Position numbers and translations under genes: made by a program. DNA of 64,000 bases, taken from assembly GCA_030427505.1 (NCBI GenBank), contig JAUICH010000018.1, positions 1-64,000 on the forward strand. Direction: 5' to 3'. How positions within the stretch are numbered: position 1 is the first letter of the stretch; every line of letters starts with the position of its first letter. The stretch is from Verrucomicrobiia bacterium (GTDB taxonomy: Bacteria; Verrucomicrobiota; Verrucomicrobiia; Verrucomicrobiales; DEV007). The notes under the pieces were generated by a model. That model was given only the letters and a program-made list of their open reading frames with translations. It made no database searches and was not told the DNA's origin. Shown one piece after another: positions 6,495 to 15,450 of the stretch.

Positions 6495-8792
6495 TTGAGC
6501 CAGGCTCCCTTTCCGCGACGCATTGCGTTTCTGGGCGATTATCCTCCCCGCCTCTGTGGCATCGCGACTTTTACTCACGATCTTTGTGAGGCTATCAGCG
6601 AGGCTGTTCCCGAGTCTGAATGTTATGTGGGTGCGGTCAACGACCGGCCGGAAGGCTACAACTATCCCTCGCGTGTCCGTTTCGAACTTCGGGAGAAGGA
6701 TCTCGACTCTTACCGGAGGGCGGGAGATTACCTGAATTTTAATAACGCGGAACTCCTTTGCGTACAGCACGAGTTTGGGATCTATGGCGGGACGGCGGGC
6801 AGCCACCTCCTGGCGCTGCTTCAGGAGGTGCGGATGCCGGTGGTGACCACCCTGCACACCGTGCTTCAAGACCCGTCCGCCGCGCAGCACAAAGTACTGC
6901 TGGAACTGGCGGACCGTAGCGAACGGCTCGTCGTCATGGCGGAAAAGGGCGCTGACATCCTGAAAGAGACTTACGAAATCCCGGCCGGTAAGATCGACGT
7001 CATTCCCCATGGCATACCCGATCTAGCCTTCGCAGACTCGGAGCCTTACAAGGCCCAGTTCGGAGTGGAGGGAAAGTCCGTCCTGCTCACCTTTGGGCTT
7101 ATCAGTCCGGGAAAAGGCATCGAACACGCCATTCAGGCCATGGCTGAAATCGTCAGCCACCACCCGGACGCCGTTTATCTAGTGTTGGGAGCCACGCACC
7201 CTCAACTGCTGGCCACGGAGGGCGAACGGTACCGGCTAAGCCTGAAACGCCTGGCTGAAGACTACGGCGTGAACAAGCACGTCATCTTTCACAACCGGTT
7301 CGTCGAGTTGGAAGACCTGACGGAGTTCATCGGCGCGACTGACATCTACATAACGCCCTACCTCAACGAAGCCCAAATCACTTCAGGCACGCTGGCATAT
7401 GTCTTTGGGGCGGGAAAAGCCGTGATCTCCACGCCCTACTGGCACGCCAGGGAACTCCTGGATGGCGGCCGCGGCGTTCTGGTTCCGTTTCGCGACTCGG
7501 GAGCCATCGCGGAAGCGGTCCGCCGCCTGTTGGAAGACCCTTCTCAAATGCAGACCATCCGGGAAAGCGCCTACACCATGGGCCGGGAAATGGTCTGGGC
7601 CAGGGTGGCTCAACGCTACCTGGAAACTTTCAAGGCCGCGGGGGCGAAGACCACGGCCACGCCACGAAGGGCGTTTGCCAAGTGGACTCTCGATCACCGG
7701 CCGCTGGCCCTCCCTCCCCGCCGCCTGGATCATGTGATCCGGATGAGCGATTCCACCGGCATCCTGCAACACGCCATCTACAATGTTCCCAACTATCACG
7801 AAGGCTATTGCACCGACGACAACGCGCGGGCCTTTATTCTTTGCAACCTACTGGATGAACTGGGTGACGAACCCCCATCCGGCAGCCTGAACCGGCTCGC
7901 CTCCTGCTATCTCGCCTTTCTCGCCATGGCTTTGGACCGTTCCAGCGGACGGTTCCGAAACTTCATGAGCTACAGCCGGACATGGCTGGAAAGCGCCGGC
8001 AGCGAGGACAGCCATGGCCGGGCGCTCTGGGCGGCGGGAACCGGGGCGGGACGTTCCCGGGACGGTGGCCACGCCCGGCTGTCCGCCCATCTGTTCGAAC
8101 AAGGAGTGCAGGCCGTGGTGTCATTTACCTCTCCGCGAGCCTGGGCTTTCACCTTGCTGGGGATACATGAATACCTGAGGCGCTACCCTGCTTCCTCCAG
8201 CCTTCTCAGCATCCGCGGCACCCTGACCAATAAACTGATCACACTGTGGCGGGCCGCTTCCTCAAAGAAATGGCCGTGGTTCGAAGAAAGTCTCACCTAC
8301 GAGAACGCGCGCCTGAGCCAGGCGCTCATCCTCAGCGGCCAGTGGATGCCGAGCAAGGACGCCCTGGAGATCGGCCTGAAATCTCTGCGCTGGCTGGCCT
8401 CCGTCCAGACCGCGGAGTCCGGCGCCTTCCGGCCCATCGGTTCCAATGGGTTCTACACCAAAGGAGAGTCTCGTTCTGAAATGGACCAGCAACCCGTCGA
8501 GGCCCAGGCCATGGTGTCCGCCAGTGAGGAAGCCTTCCGGGCGACCCGGGACTCCAGTTGGACGGCTCTTTCCAAACAGGCCTTCGATTGGTTCATGGGA
8601 CGCAACGACCTGGGCGTGGCGCTCTACGACTTCACGTCCGGAGGATGCAGCGACGGCTTGCACGCTGACCGCGTGAGCGAGAACCAGGGCGCGGAATCGA
8701 CTCTGGCCTTTCACCTCGCCCTTGCGGAAATGAACAAAGCGGAAGAAACCGCCGTCACCCTTACCATGCTGCCTTCCCCCTTGCTCAATTGA
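6495..8792 (+). CDS. GT4-type glycosyltransferase fused to a C-terminal helical domain
   Basis: The 765-residue protein is in two parts. Residues 1-390 form a GT-B glycosyltransferase: GDYPPRLCGIATFTHDL at the N-terminus, a TLHTVL block, IDVIPHGIPD, LLTFGLISPGKGIEHAI, and a donor-site EAQITSGTLAYVFGAGKAVI segment typical of GT4. Residues 410-755 are a separate, probably helical-barrel domain with CTDDNARAF and WFEESLTYENARL motifs that resemble glycan-processing barrels. It starts at TTG because no in-frame ATG precedes the conserved N-terminus. The stop overlaps the next gene (GH130) by 4 bp, so the two are co-translated. A role in building or remodelling a mannose-type glycan is inferred from that partner. 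Confidence 0.8.
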   Translation: MSQAPFPRRIAFLGDYPPRLCGIATFTHDLCEAISEAVPESECYVGAVNDRPEGYNYPSRVRFELREKDLDSYRRAGDYLNFNNAELLCVQHEFGIYGGTAGSHLLALLQEVRMPVVTTLHTVLQDPSAAQHKVLLELADRSERLVVMAEKGADILKETYEIPAGKIDVIPHGIPDLAFADSEPYKAQFGVEGKSVLLTFGLISPGKGIEHAIQAMAEIVSHHPDAVYLVLGATHPQLLATEGERYRLSLKRLAEDYGVNKHVIFHNRFVELEDLTEFIGATDIYITPYLNEAQITSGTLAYVFGAGKAVISTPYWHARELLDGGRGVLVPFRDSGAIAEAVRRLLEDPSQMQTIRESAYTMGREMVWARVAQRYLETFKAAGAKTTATPRRAFAKWTLDHRPLALPPRRLDHVIRMSDSTGILQHAIYNVPNYHEGYCTDDNARAFILCNLLDELGDEPPSGSLNRLASCYLAFLAMALDRSSGRFRNFMSYSRTWLESAGSEDSHGRALWAAGTGAGRSRDGGHARLSAHLFEQGVQAVVSFTSPRAWAFTLLGIHEYLRRYPASSSLLSIRGTLTNKLITLWRAASSKKWPWFEESLTYENARLSQALILSGQWMPSKDALEIGLKSLRWLASVQTAESGAFRPIGSNGFYTKGESRSEMDQQPVEAQAMVSASEEAFRATRDSSWTALSKQAFDWFMGRNDLGVALYDFTSGGCSDGLHADRVSENQGAESTLAFHLALAEMNKAEETAVTLTMLPSPLLN

Positions 8793-10255
8793 AAACCTCC
8801 CTTGGACTACGGAGGCATGAGGTGACCTTGCTCCCCGAATGCGCGCGCGTCATCATCCGGCCCTTCATTCCTTCGGACATGCGCCGGGTAACGACCATCA
8901 TTGGCCGCGCCCTGGCCCTTACCGAAGAGGAAGTTCTCTCCCAGTTGGAGATCGTGCTGGGGGAGTTCCGCGACCGCCATTTCGACATTGAAGGCCTGCT
9001 TCTGGCGAACTTTGAAAGGGTGCGGCACCACCTGTTCACCCAACGGCCCCTGTCTCCCGAAAGGACGCTCCTGATCGGAGCGCTGTTCTCGGGAGAATAT
9101 GCCCTGGAATCCGCCGCCATCTTTAACCCCTCGATCGTCGTCCACCCCGACCAGGGGGGAGCGCCCGCGGGCGGCCTGCGGTTCATCATGAGCCTGCGCG
9201 CCACGGGAGAAGGGCACATCTCTTCCATCGAGTTCCGCGCGGGCACCATCACCCAGGAAGGGGAAATCTCCCTCGATCCCGCCTCCCGGTTCGTTACAGA
9301 GCCAACGGTCATTCCAGACCCCAGCTATGAGAGGGCCCCTTTCCTGCAAAAGCTGCACGAGATGGGCATCGATGACAATCACGCGAACGCCGTGGTGGCC
9401 TCGCTGGGCGACTCCTTTAACCGCAGTGACCTGAACCGGAGCATCGGCACTGTTCGCCATGAGACTCCCGACTCTCACGAACTAAGGCGCACCCTGGAGT
9501 GCATGCAGTGGCTGGCGGACTCCAACTACCAAGTCTGCTTCCCGGAACAGCTCGCCATCAGCGAACGCATCATTTTTCCGGTGTCTCCCAATGAGACCAA
9601 CGGCATAGAAGACGCGCGCTTTGTCCGGTTCGCCGACAGCGATGGATCCGTCACCTACTATGCGACCTACACGGCTTTCAACGGCAGGGAGATCCTGCCT
9701 CAACTGATCCGGACGGACGACTTTCTCCACTTCCACATCCTCACCCTGAATGGAGACGCGGTTCAGAATAAGGGCATGGCCCTCTTCCCCCGCCGGATCG
9801 GCGGCCGGTATGCCATGCTCTCCCGCCAGGATGACGAAAACTTGTTCGTCATGTATTCGGACAGCCCGCACTTCTGGAGCGATCCCCAACTGGTCCTGCG
9901 GCCATCCGCCATGTGGGAATGCGTGAAGCTGGGGAACTGCGGGTCTCCGCTCGAAACGGACGCGGGATGGCTCGTCATCACGCACGGGGTCGGACCGATG
10001 CGAAAGTATTGCATCGGCGCCGTCTTGCTAGACCTCGAAGATCCCACCAAGGTCATTGGCCGGTTACGCGAACCCATTCTCAGCCCGGTGGGAGCCGAGA
10101 GGGAAGGTTACGTGCCGAATGTGGTTTATAGCTGTGGATCGCTCATCCATGGCGGCGAACTGATCCTTCCCTTCGCGGTGAGCGACCGGTCATCCGCCAT
10201 TGCCAGCCTGTCCCTGGATGACTTGCTCGCTGCCTTGCGGGAGGGCATGGAATAG
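8789..10255 (+). CDS. GH130 family glycoside phosphorylase/hydrolase-like protein
   Basis: The 488-residue protein has a GH130 five-bladed propeller pattern: YALESAAIFNPSIV, then NETNGIEDARFVRF with the GIED acidic residue that acts as general acid in GH130, KGMALFPRRIGGRYAMLSR, and a closing GYVPNVVYSCGSLIHGGEL. GH130 enzymes phosphorolyse or hydrolyse beta-mannosides. An N-terminal region of about 125 residues precedes the propeller and is larger than in the smallest family members. The TTG start at 8789 overlaps the TGA of the upstream glycosyltransferase, which indicates coupled synthesis. The true substrate is unknown. Confidence 0.82.
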   Translation: MKTSLGLRRHEVTLLPECARVIIRPFIPSDMRRVTTIIGRALALTEEEVLSQLEIVLGEFRDRHFDIEGLLLANFERVRHHLFTQRPLSPERTLLIGALFSGEYALESAAIFNPSIVVHPDQGGAPAGGLRFIMSLRATGEGHISSIEFRAGTITQEGEISLDPASRFVTEPTVIPDPSYERAPFLQKLHEMGIDDNHANAVVASLGDSFNRSDLNRSIGTVRHETPDSHELRRTLECMQWLADSNYQVCFPEQLAISERIIFPVSPNETNGIEDARFVRFADSDGSVTYYATYTAFNGREILPQLIRTDDFLHFHILTLNGDAVQNKGMALFPRRIGGRYAMLSRQDDENLFVMYSDSPHFWSDPQLVLRPSAMWECVKLGNCGSPLETDAGWLVITHGVGPMRKYCIGAVLLDLEDPTKVIGRLREPILSPVGAEREGYVPNVVYSCGSLIHGGELILPFAVSDRSSAIASLSLDDLLAALREGME

Positions 10256-10559
10256 CGGTCTCCACGCTCCCGCCAAATCTAGATAAAAGCTACGAGTCCC
10301 CGTCTTCCCAGATCGCCGGGCACAGGAAAAGGATTGAAGCGATTGACCTTCCATGGCGGGCTTGGGTAGTCTGAGTGGGTAAGCGTTCGTGGCCGCCCAG
10401 GTTTTTTCCCAGGCCAGCGGACGCGAGCATGTCAGCGTGAAATGGCGGCGGGCTCCACCCATTGAAGCGGAGCGAAAACGCGGGAAGGCCCTCACGCAGA
10501 CCCGTGCTTTCCGGGGAGGCCGAACATTGCTATCTTATTCCTGTCTAAGACCAAACCCC
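10256..10559. other. Intergenic region with a duplicated hisN start segment
   Basis: The 304-bp gap before the cytochrome gene holds a 29-bp copy (10332-10360) of the sequence spanning the hisN-like start codon at 6189, in the same orientation. No corresponding gene follows it. The reading frame that extends the downstream gene leftwards to 10389 lacks family similarity and is treated as non-coding. Confidence 0.7.
10332..10360. repeat. 29-bp duplicate of the hisN 5' end
   Basis: The segment is identical to 6167-6195, which encodes the first eight codons of the hisN-like gene plus 6 bp of leader. Flanking bases remain partly similar for a few positions on the right and then diverge. Confidence 0.9.
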
Positions 10560-13500
10560 ATGCGTCTTTCCCAAGCTACCTTTTCCAAGTGCTCCCGGAC
10601 CGGGCCGTTCCCCCGGCGCCGGTCATTTTTGTCCTCCGGCCTGGCGGCTCTGTTCGCGGGAGGCTCGTTCCTTTTCATTTTCACCGGGCCGGCTTCGGCG
10701 GCGGAAACGGAAGAAACGCAGCTTTCCTACAACCGGGACATCCGGCCCATCCTGTCGGATAAATGTTTCAAATGCCACGGGCCGGACCCGAACACGCGGG
10801 AGGCGGACCTGCGGCTGGACGTGCGGGCCAGCGCCATTGCGGCCAAAGGTTTTGTCCCCGGCGACGCGGACGCGAGCGAACTGGTGATTCGCATTTTCCA
10901 CGAGGATCCAGATGAGGTAATGCCGCCCACGGACGAGAACCGGAAGCTCACGGACAAGGAGCGCGCCCTGCTGAAGCGCTGGGTGGCGGAAGGCGCGGAG
11001 TATGAGGCGCACTGGTCCTACATTACCGTGACCCGCCCGGCGGTACCGCCGCTGGACCCGAAGGCCGCCACCTGGGCGGTGAACGAGATCGATGCCTTTG
11101 TCGCGCGGAAGCTGGCGAAGAATGGCCTGGCCCTGTCCCCGGAAGCGGATCGGCGCACCCTGGCGCGGCGGGTCAGCCTGGACCTGACCGGCCTGCCGCC
11201 CACGCCGGAGCAGGTAACCGCCTTTGTGAACGACACTCGCGAGGACGCCTACGAGAAGTATGTGGACAGCCTGCTGGAGTCCCCCCACTACGGCGAACGC
11301 ATGGCGGTCCCGTGGCTGGACGCGGTGCGCTACGCGGACACCGTGGGCTACCACGGCGACCAGGAGCGCGAGGCCTCGCCCTTCCGCGACTATGTCATCC
11401 GCTCTTTCAACGAGAACAAGCCCTTCGACCAGTTCACCATCGAGCAGCTCGCGGGCGATCTCCTTCCCAATGCCACGCTGTGGCAGCGGGTGGCGGCCAG
11501 CTACAACCGGCTGAACCAGATCAGCGCGGAGGGCGGCATCCAGGACAAGGAGTACCTGGCCAAGTACCAGTCGGAGCGGGTGCGCGCCGCCTCCACCGCC
11601 TGGCTGGGCTCCACCATGGCCTGCTGCGAATGCCACGACCATAAGTTCGATCCCTTTTCCATGGCGGACTTCTACTCCTTTGCCGCCTTCTTCGCGGACA
11701 TCCTGGAGAAAGGCGCGTGGAATAACGAAGGCGCCTACCAGGTGGACACCACGCCTTTTGAAGCGCCCGGCATCCGCTTCGAGCGTTTCGGCCCGGAACT
11801 GGAAGTGCCCAACGACGAACAAGCCGCCCGCCTGGAAACGCTGGAGGGCGAACTGACGGTGCAACAGAAAGCGCTCTCCGAAACCACTCCAAAGCTGAAG
11901 GAAGGCGCCCTGCGCTGGGCGGCGGAGCAGCGCGCCGCCATCGCGGACCACCTGCCGCGCGACTTCGTTTACCTGGAAGACCGGGGCGAAGACCGTGAGA
12001 TCTCGGCCAAGGACGCCACCTTCATCTCGCGGAAGGAGGGCCCCGTTTACCAGGGCAGCGTGGCGCGGAAACAGAACGGGAAGGAAACCGTCCAGCACAT
12101 CGTGAACACCGCGAAGCAGCCGCTGGAACTTTCCCAGGGCGACGAACTGTTCGCCTACGTTTACCTGGACCCTAAGAATCCACCGAAGCAGATCATGCTC
12201 CAGTTCCACCGCGACAGCGACCGCTGGGACCATCGCGCGTGGTGGGGCGAGGACCGGATCTCCTTTGGCGGCATCGGCCAGGATACCGTGGCCCACCGCC
12301 GGAAAGGCCCGCTGCCGGAAACCGGAAAATGGGTGCGCCTGAGCGTGAGCCTGGAGGACGTAGGCCTGCAACCGGGCGATAAGCTGACGAACCTGGCCTA
12401 CACGCAGTTTGACGGCCTGGCGTATTGGGACTCCGCCGGCATCCGTACGAGCAACCCGGTTTACCGCTGGGCGGACGTGCCCACTCCGGTACTATCCGCG
12501 CTGAAGAAACCGGACGGCCAGCTCAGCGAAGCGGAGCGCGCCGCTCTCCTGGAACACTACCGCGCCCTGGCGCCGGAGCTTCAGCCCGCGCGGGACAAGA
12601 TCGCGCGGATCGAAGGCGAGATCGGCAAGATCCGCTCCAGCCTCCGCGTGGTGCCTGCTACCTTCTCCGCTGAGCCGCGCCAGATCCGCGTGCTGCCGCG
12701 CGGCAACTGGATGGATGATTCCGGCCAGATCGTGACACCCCAGGCGCCGCACTTCCTGCCGCAGATCGCCACCCCTGACAAAGCCACCAAGGGCCGCCTC
12801 TCCCGCCTGGACCTGGCGCAGTGGATCGCCAGCCGGGAGAATCCGCTGACGGCCCGCACCTTCGCCAACCGCCTGTGGGCGCAGTACTTCGGCGCCGGCA
12901 TTTCCAAGGTGCTGAACGACCTGGGCTCCCAGGGCGAATGGCCTACCCACCCGGACCTGCTGGACTGGCTGGCGGCGGAGTTCATGGAGAGCGGCTGGGA
13001 CGTAAAGCACCTGGCGAAGACCATCGTCATGTCCGCCACCTACCGGCAGAGTTCGCAGAGCAGCCCGGAACTGGACGAGCGCGATCCCTACAACCGCCTG
13101 CTCGCCCACCAGAGCCAGGTGCGCCTGCCCGCCGAGTTCATCCGCGACCAGGCCCTCTCCGTGAGCGGCCTGCTGAACCCCGCCATCGGCGGCCCCAGCG
13201 TGCATCCCTATCAGCCGGCTGGCTACTACGAGCACCTGAACTTTCCCAAGCGCGAATACGAGCCCGACCTGAACGAGAACCAGTACCGCCGCGGCCTCTA
13301 CACCCACTGGCAGCGCACCTTCCTCCACCCCATGCTGATGGCCTTCGACGCTCCGGCGCGGGACGAGTGCACCATGGACCGCCCGGTGTCCAACACCCCG
13401 CTCCAGGCCCTGGTACTGCTGAATGACCCCACCTTTGTGGAAGCCGCCCGCGCCCTGGCCCAGGAGATGGTGGACACCATTCCGGTTAACGGAACCGGAG

Positions 13501-13763
13501 ATGGCGAAACGGCCCGCATCGCCACCGCATTCGAACGCGCCCTGGCCCGCCCGCCTCAGCCGGCGGAACTGGACGCTCTGAGAGCGCTCTATCTTTCCCA
13601 GAAGCAAACCTACGCGAAAGCGCCGGAGGCCGCCGAAGGACTCATCAAGGTGGGGATCGACCCCGTGGACGAAGCCGCCGCGAAAGACCCCGCCGAGCTG
13701 GCCGCCCTGACGGCGGTGACCCGCGCCATTTTAAACCTGCACGAGACGGTCACGCGTTACTGA
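10560..13763 (+). CDS. PSCyt1-DUF1549-DUF1553 planctomycete-type cytochrome protein
   Basis: The 1067-residue protein has a basic N-terminus and a hydrophobic segment (about 26-48) ending ASA, a Sec-type export signal. A single haem motif CFKCH lies at residues 69-73 in a PSCyt1 domain (LSDKCFKCHGPD). A DUF1549 block follows (DAFVARKL ... RRVSLDLTGLPPTPEQV), with CCECHDHKFDP further on, a jelly-roll-like middle part, and a C-terminal DUF1553/PSD1 block (RENPLTARTFANRLWAQYFG). These proteins are abundant in PVC bacteria, occur next to DUF1501 genes, and have no established reaction. The start at 10560 is chosen because it begins the signal sequence. The DUF1501 partner begins 52 bp downstream. 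Confidence 0.93.
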   Translation: MRLSQATFSKCSRTGPFPRRRSFLSSGLAALFAGGSFLFIFTGPASAAETEETQLSYNRDIRPILSDKCFKCHGPDPNTREADLRLDVRASAIAAKGFVPGDADASELVIRIFHEDPDEVMPPTDENRKLTDKERALLKRWVAEGAEYEAHWSYITVTRPAVPPLDPKAATWAVNEIDAFVARKLAKNGLALSPEADRRTLARRVSLDLTGLPPTPEQVTAFVNDTREDAYEKYVDSLLESPHYGERMAVPWLDAVRYADTVGYHGDQEREASPFRDYVIRSFNENKPFDQFTIEQLAGDLLPNATLWQRVAASYNRLNQISAEGGIQDKEYLAKYQSERVRAASTAWLGSTMACCECHDHKFDPFSMADFYSFAAFFADILEKGAWNNEGAYQVDTTPFEAPGIRFERFGPELEVPNDEQAARLETLEGELTVQQKALSETTPKLKEGALRWAAEQRAAIADHLPRDFVYLEDRGEDREISAKDATFISRKEGPVYQGSVARKQNGKETVQHIVNTAKQPLELSQGDELFAYVYLDPKNPPKQIMLQFHRDSDRWDHRAWWGEDRISFGGIGQDTVAHRRKGPLPETGKWVRLSVSLEDVGLQPGDKLTNLAYTQFDGLAYWDSAGIRTSNPVYRWADVPTPVLSALKKPDGQLSEAERAALLEHYRALAPELQPARDKIARIEGEIGKIRSSLRVVPATFSAEPRQIRVLPRGNWMDDSGQIVTPQAPHFLPQIATPDKATKGRLSRLDLAQWIASRENPLTARTFANRLWAQYFGAGISKVLNDLGSQGEWPTHPDLLDWLAAEFMESGWDVKHLAKTIVMSATYRQSSQSSPELDERDPYNRLLAHQSQVRLPAEFIRDQALSVSGLLNPAIGGPSVHPYQPAGYYEHLNFPKREYEPDLNENQYRRGLYTHWQRTFLHPMLMAFDAPARDECTMDRPVSNTPLQALVLLNDPTFVEAARALAQEMVDTIPVNGTGDGETARIATAFERALARPPQPAELDALRALYLSQKQTYAKAPEAAEGLIKVGIDPVDEAAAKDPAELAALTAVTRAILNLHETVTRY

Positions 13764-13815
13764 TTTTTCCGCCCCCCCTGACAGAGCCACCAAATCTTTT
13801 CCCATTTTCACGGTT

Positions 13816-15261
13816 ATGAACCCTCACGCCTTTGCTGACCTGGTCAACCGCCGCACTTTCCTGGGGCATTCGCTCGCGGGCCTGGGAGCCCTTGCCCTGG
13901 GCGACCTGATGCGTCCCACTGGCAGCGCCTCCGCCGCCGCGCCGAAGCCGGGCACGGATGCCTGGCGCGGCGTCATTGGCGACCAGCTTCACGTTCAGCC
14001 CAAGATCAAGCGCGTCATCCACCTCTGCATGGCGGGCGGCCCGTCCCACCTGGAAACCTTCGACTACAAGCCCAAGCTGGCTGAGCTGAACGGTCAGCCC
14101 ATGCCGGAGTCTTTTACGAAGGGACAGCAGATCGCCCAGCTCCAGCGGGCCAAGGATGGCCTGAAGTGCATGGGCCCCCAGCACGCCTTCAAGAAACGGG
14201 GCAAGTCCGGCCAGGAAATCTGCGAGATCTTCCCCCACATCGGTTCCGTGGCGGACGACCTGGCCATCATCCGCTCCATGTACACGGAGCAGATCAATCA
14301 CGACCCCGCCCACACCTTCATGAACACGGGGTCCATCATTCCGGGCAGGCCCAGCATGGGCTCTTGGGTGCTGTATGGCATCGGCAGCGAAAGCCAGGAC
14401 CTCCCCGGCTTCGTGGTGCTGACCTCCGTGGGCGGCGGCCAGGGCCAGCCCATTTCCTCCCGCCAGTGGAACAACGGCTTCCTGCCCAGCCGTTTCCAAG
14501 GCGTGCCCTTCCACTCCAAGGGCGACCCGGTGCACTACGTGAACAACCCCACCGGCGTGACGCGCAATGATCAGCAGGAAATCGTGGAAACGGTCTCGAA
14601 GCTGAATGGCCTGCTCGGCCAGGAACGTTACGATCCCGAGATCGACGCCCGCATCGCCCAGTACGAAATGGCGTTCAAGATGCAGGCCAGCGTGCCGGGC
14701 CTGATGGACGTGAGCGACGAACCGCAACGCATCCTGGACCTCTACGGTTGCGTGCCGGGCGACGGCAGCTTTGCCTCCAACTGTCTGCTGGCCCGCCGCC
14801 TGGCGGAGCGCGGCGTGCGCTTCATCCAGCTCTACCACCGCGGCTGGGATCACCACGGCGGCCTGAAGACAAAGATCAAGGAAACCGCTGGCTACGTGGA
14901 CCAGGGTACCGCCGCCCTGATCGCGGACCTGAAGCAGCGCGGAATGCTGGACGACACCCTCATCATCTGGGGCGGCGAGTTTGGCCGCACCCCCATGGCC
15001 CAGGGCTCGGGGCGCGACCACCACATCAAGGCCATGTCCGTCTTCCTCTGCGGCGGCGGCATCAAAGGCGGCATCACCCACGGCGCCACGGACGAACTCG
15101 GCTACGCCGCCGTGGAAAACGTGACCGCCGTCCACGACCTGCACGCCACTCTTCTGCACCTGTTAGGGATCGATCACAAAAAGCTCATCTTCCGTTTCCA
15201 AGGCCGCGACTTCCGCCTGACGGACGTTCACGGGCACTTGATCGAACCGGTGCTGGCGTAG
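13816..15261 (+). CDS. DUF1501 domain protein, Tat-exported
   Basis: The 481-residue protein starts with a twin-arginine signal, NRRTFLGHSLAGLGALAL at 11-28. The body follows the DUF1501 pattern: VIHLCMAGGPSHLETFDYKP, ICEIFPHIGSVADDLAIIRSM, LIIWGGEFGRTPMAQG and a closing HLLGIDHKKL. The fold is related to alkaline phosphatase/sulfatase, and the GGPSHLETFD and GGEFGRTP blocks supply candidate metal ligands. The Tat signal agrees with folding and cofactor insertion before export. It is paired with the upstream cytochrome-domain gene as in most PVC genomes, so the two probably act together outside the cytoplasm; the substrate is unknown. Confidence 0.93.
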   Translation: MNPHAFADLVNRRTFLGHSLAGLGALALGDLMRPTGSASAAAPKPGTDAWRGVIGDQLHVQPKIKRVIHLCMAGGPSHLETFDYKPKLAELNGQPMPESFTKGQQIAQLQRAKDGLKCMGPQHAFKKRGKSGQEICEIFPHIGSVADDLAIIRSMYTEQINHDPAHTFMNTGSIIPGRPSMGSWVLYGIGSESQDLPGFVVLTSVGGGQGQPISSRQWNNGFLPSRFQGVPFHSKGDPVHYVNNPTGVTRNDQQEIVETVSKLNGLLGQERYDPEIDARIAQYEMAFKMQASVPGLMDVSDEPQRILDLYGCVPGDGSFASNCLLARRLAERGVRFIQLYHRGWDHHGGLKTKIKETAGYVDQGTAALIADLKQRGMLDDTLIIWGGEFGRTPMAQGSGRDHHIKAMSVFLCGGGIKGGITHGATDELGYAAVENVTAVHDLHATLLHLLGIDHKKLIFRFQGRDFRLTDVHGHLIEPVLA

Positions 15262-15450
15262 TCCGGTCTCGCGGCCACAACATCGGATTGGGCGGTCCCC
15301 GCGGACTGTCTCCCCCAAAGATCAAACGGGATTCTTGTCTGGGTTCAGACAACCCTCGTTGACCGTAACAAAAAGCAAATTGACCAGATTGGCGGCGCGT
15401 GATCCATTGGCTCACATACGCGATCGCTCAATAACGAAGCCGCCTCTCCT

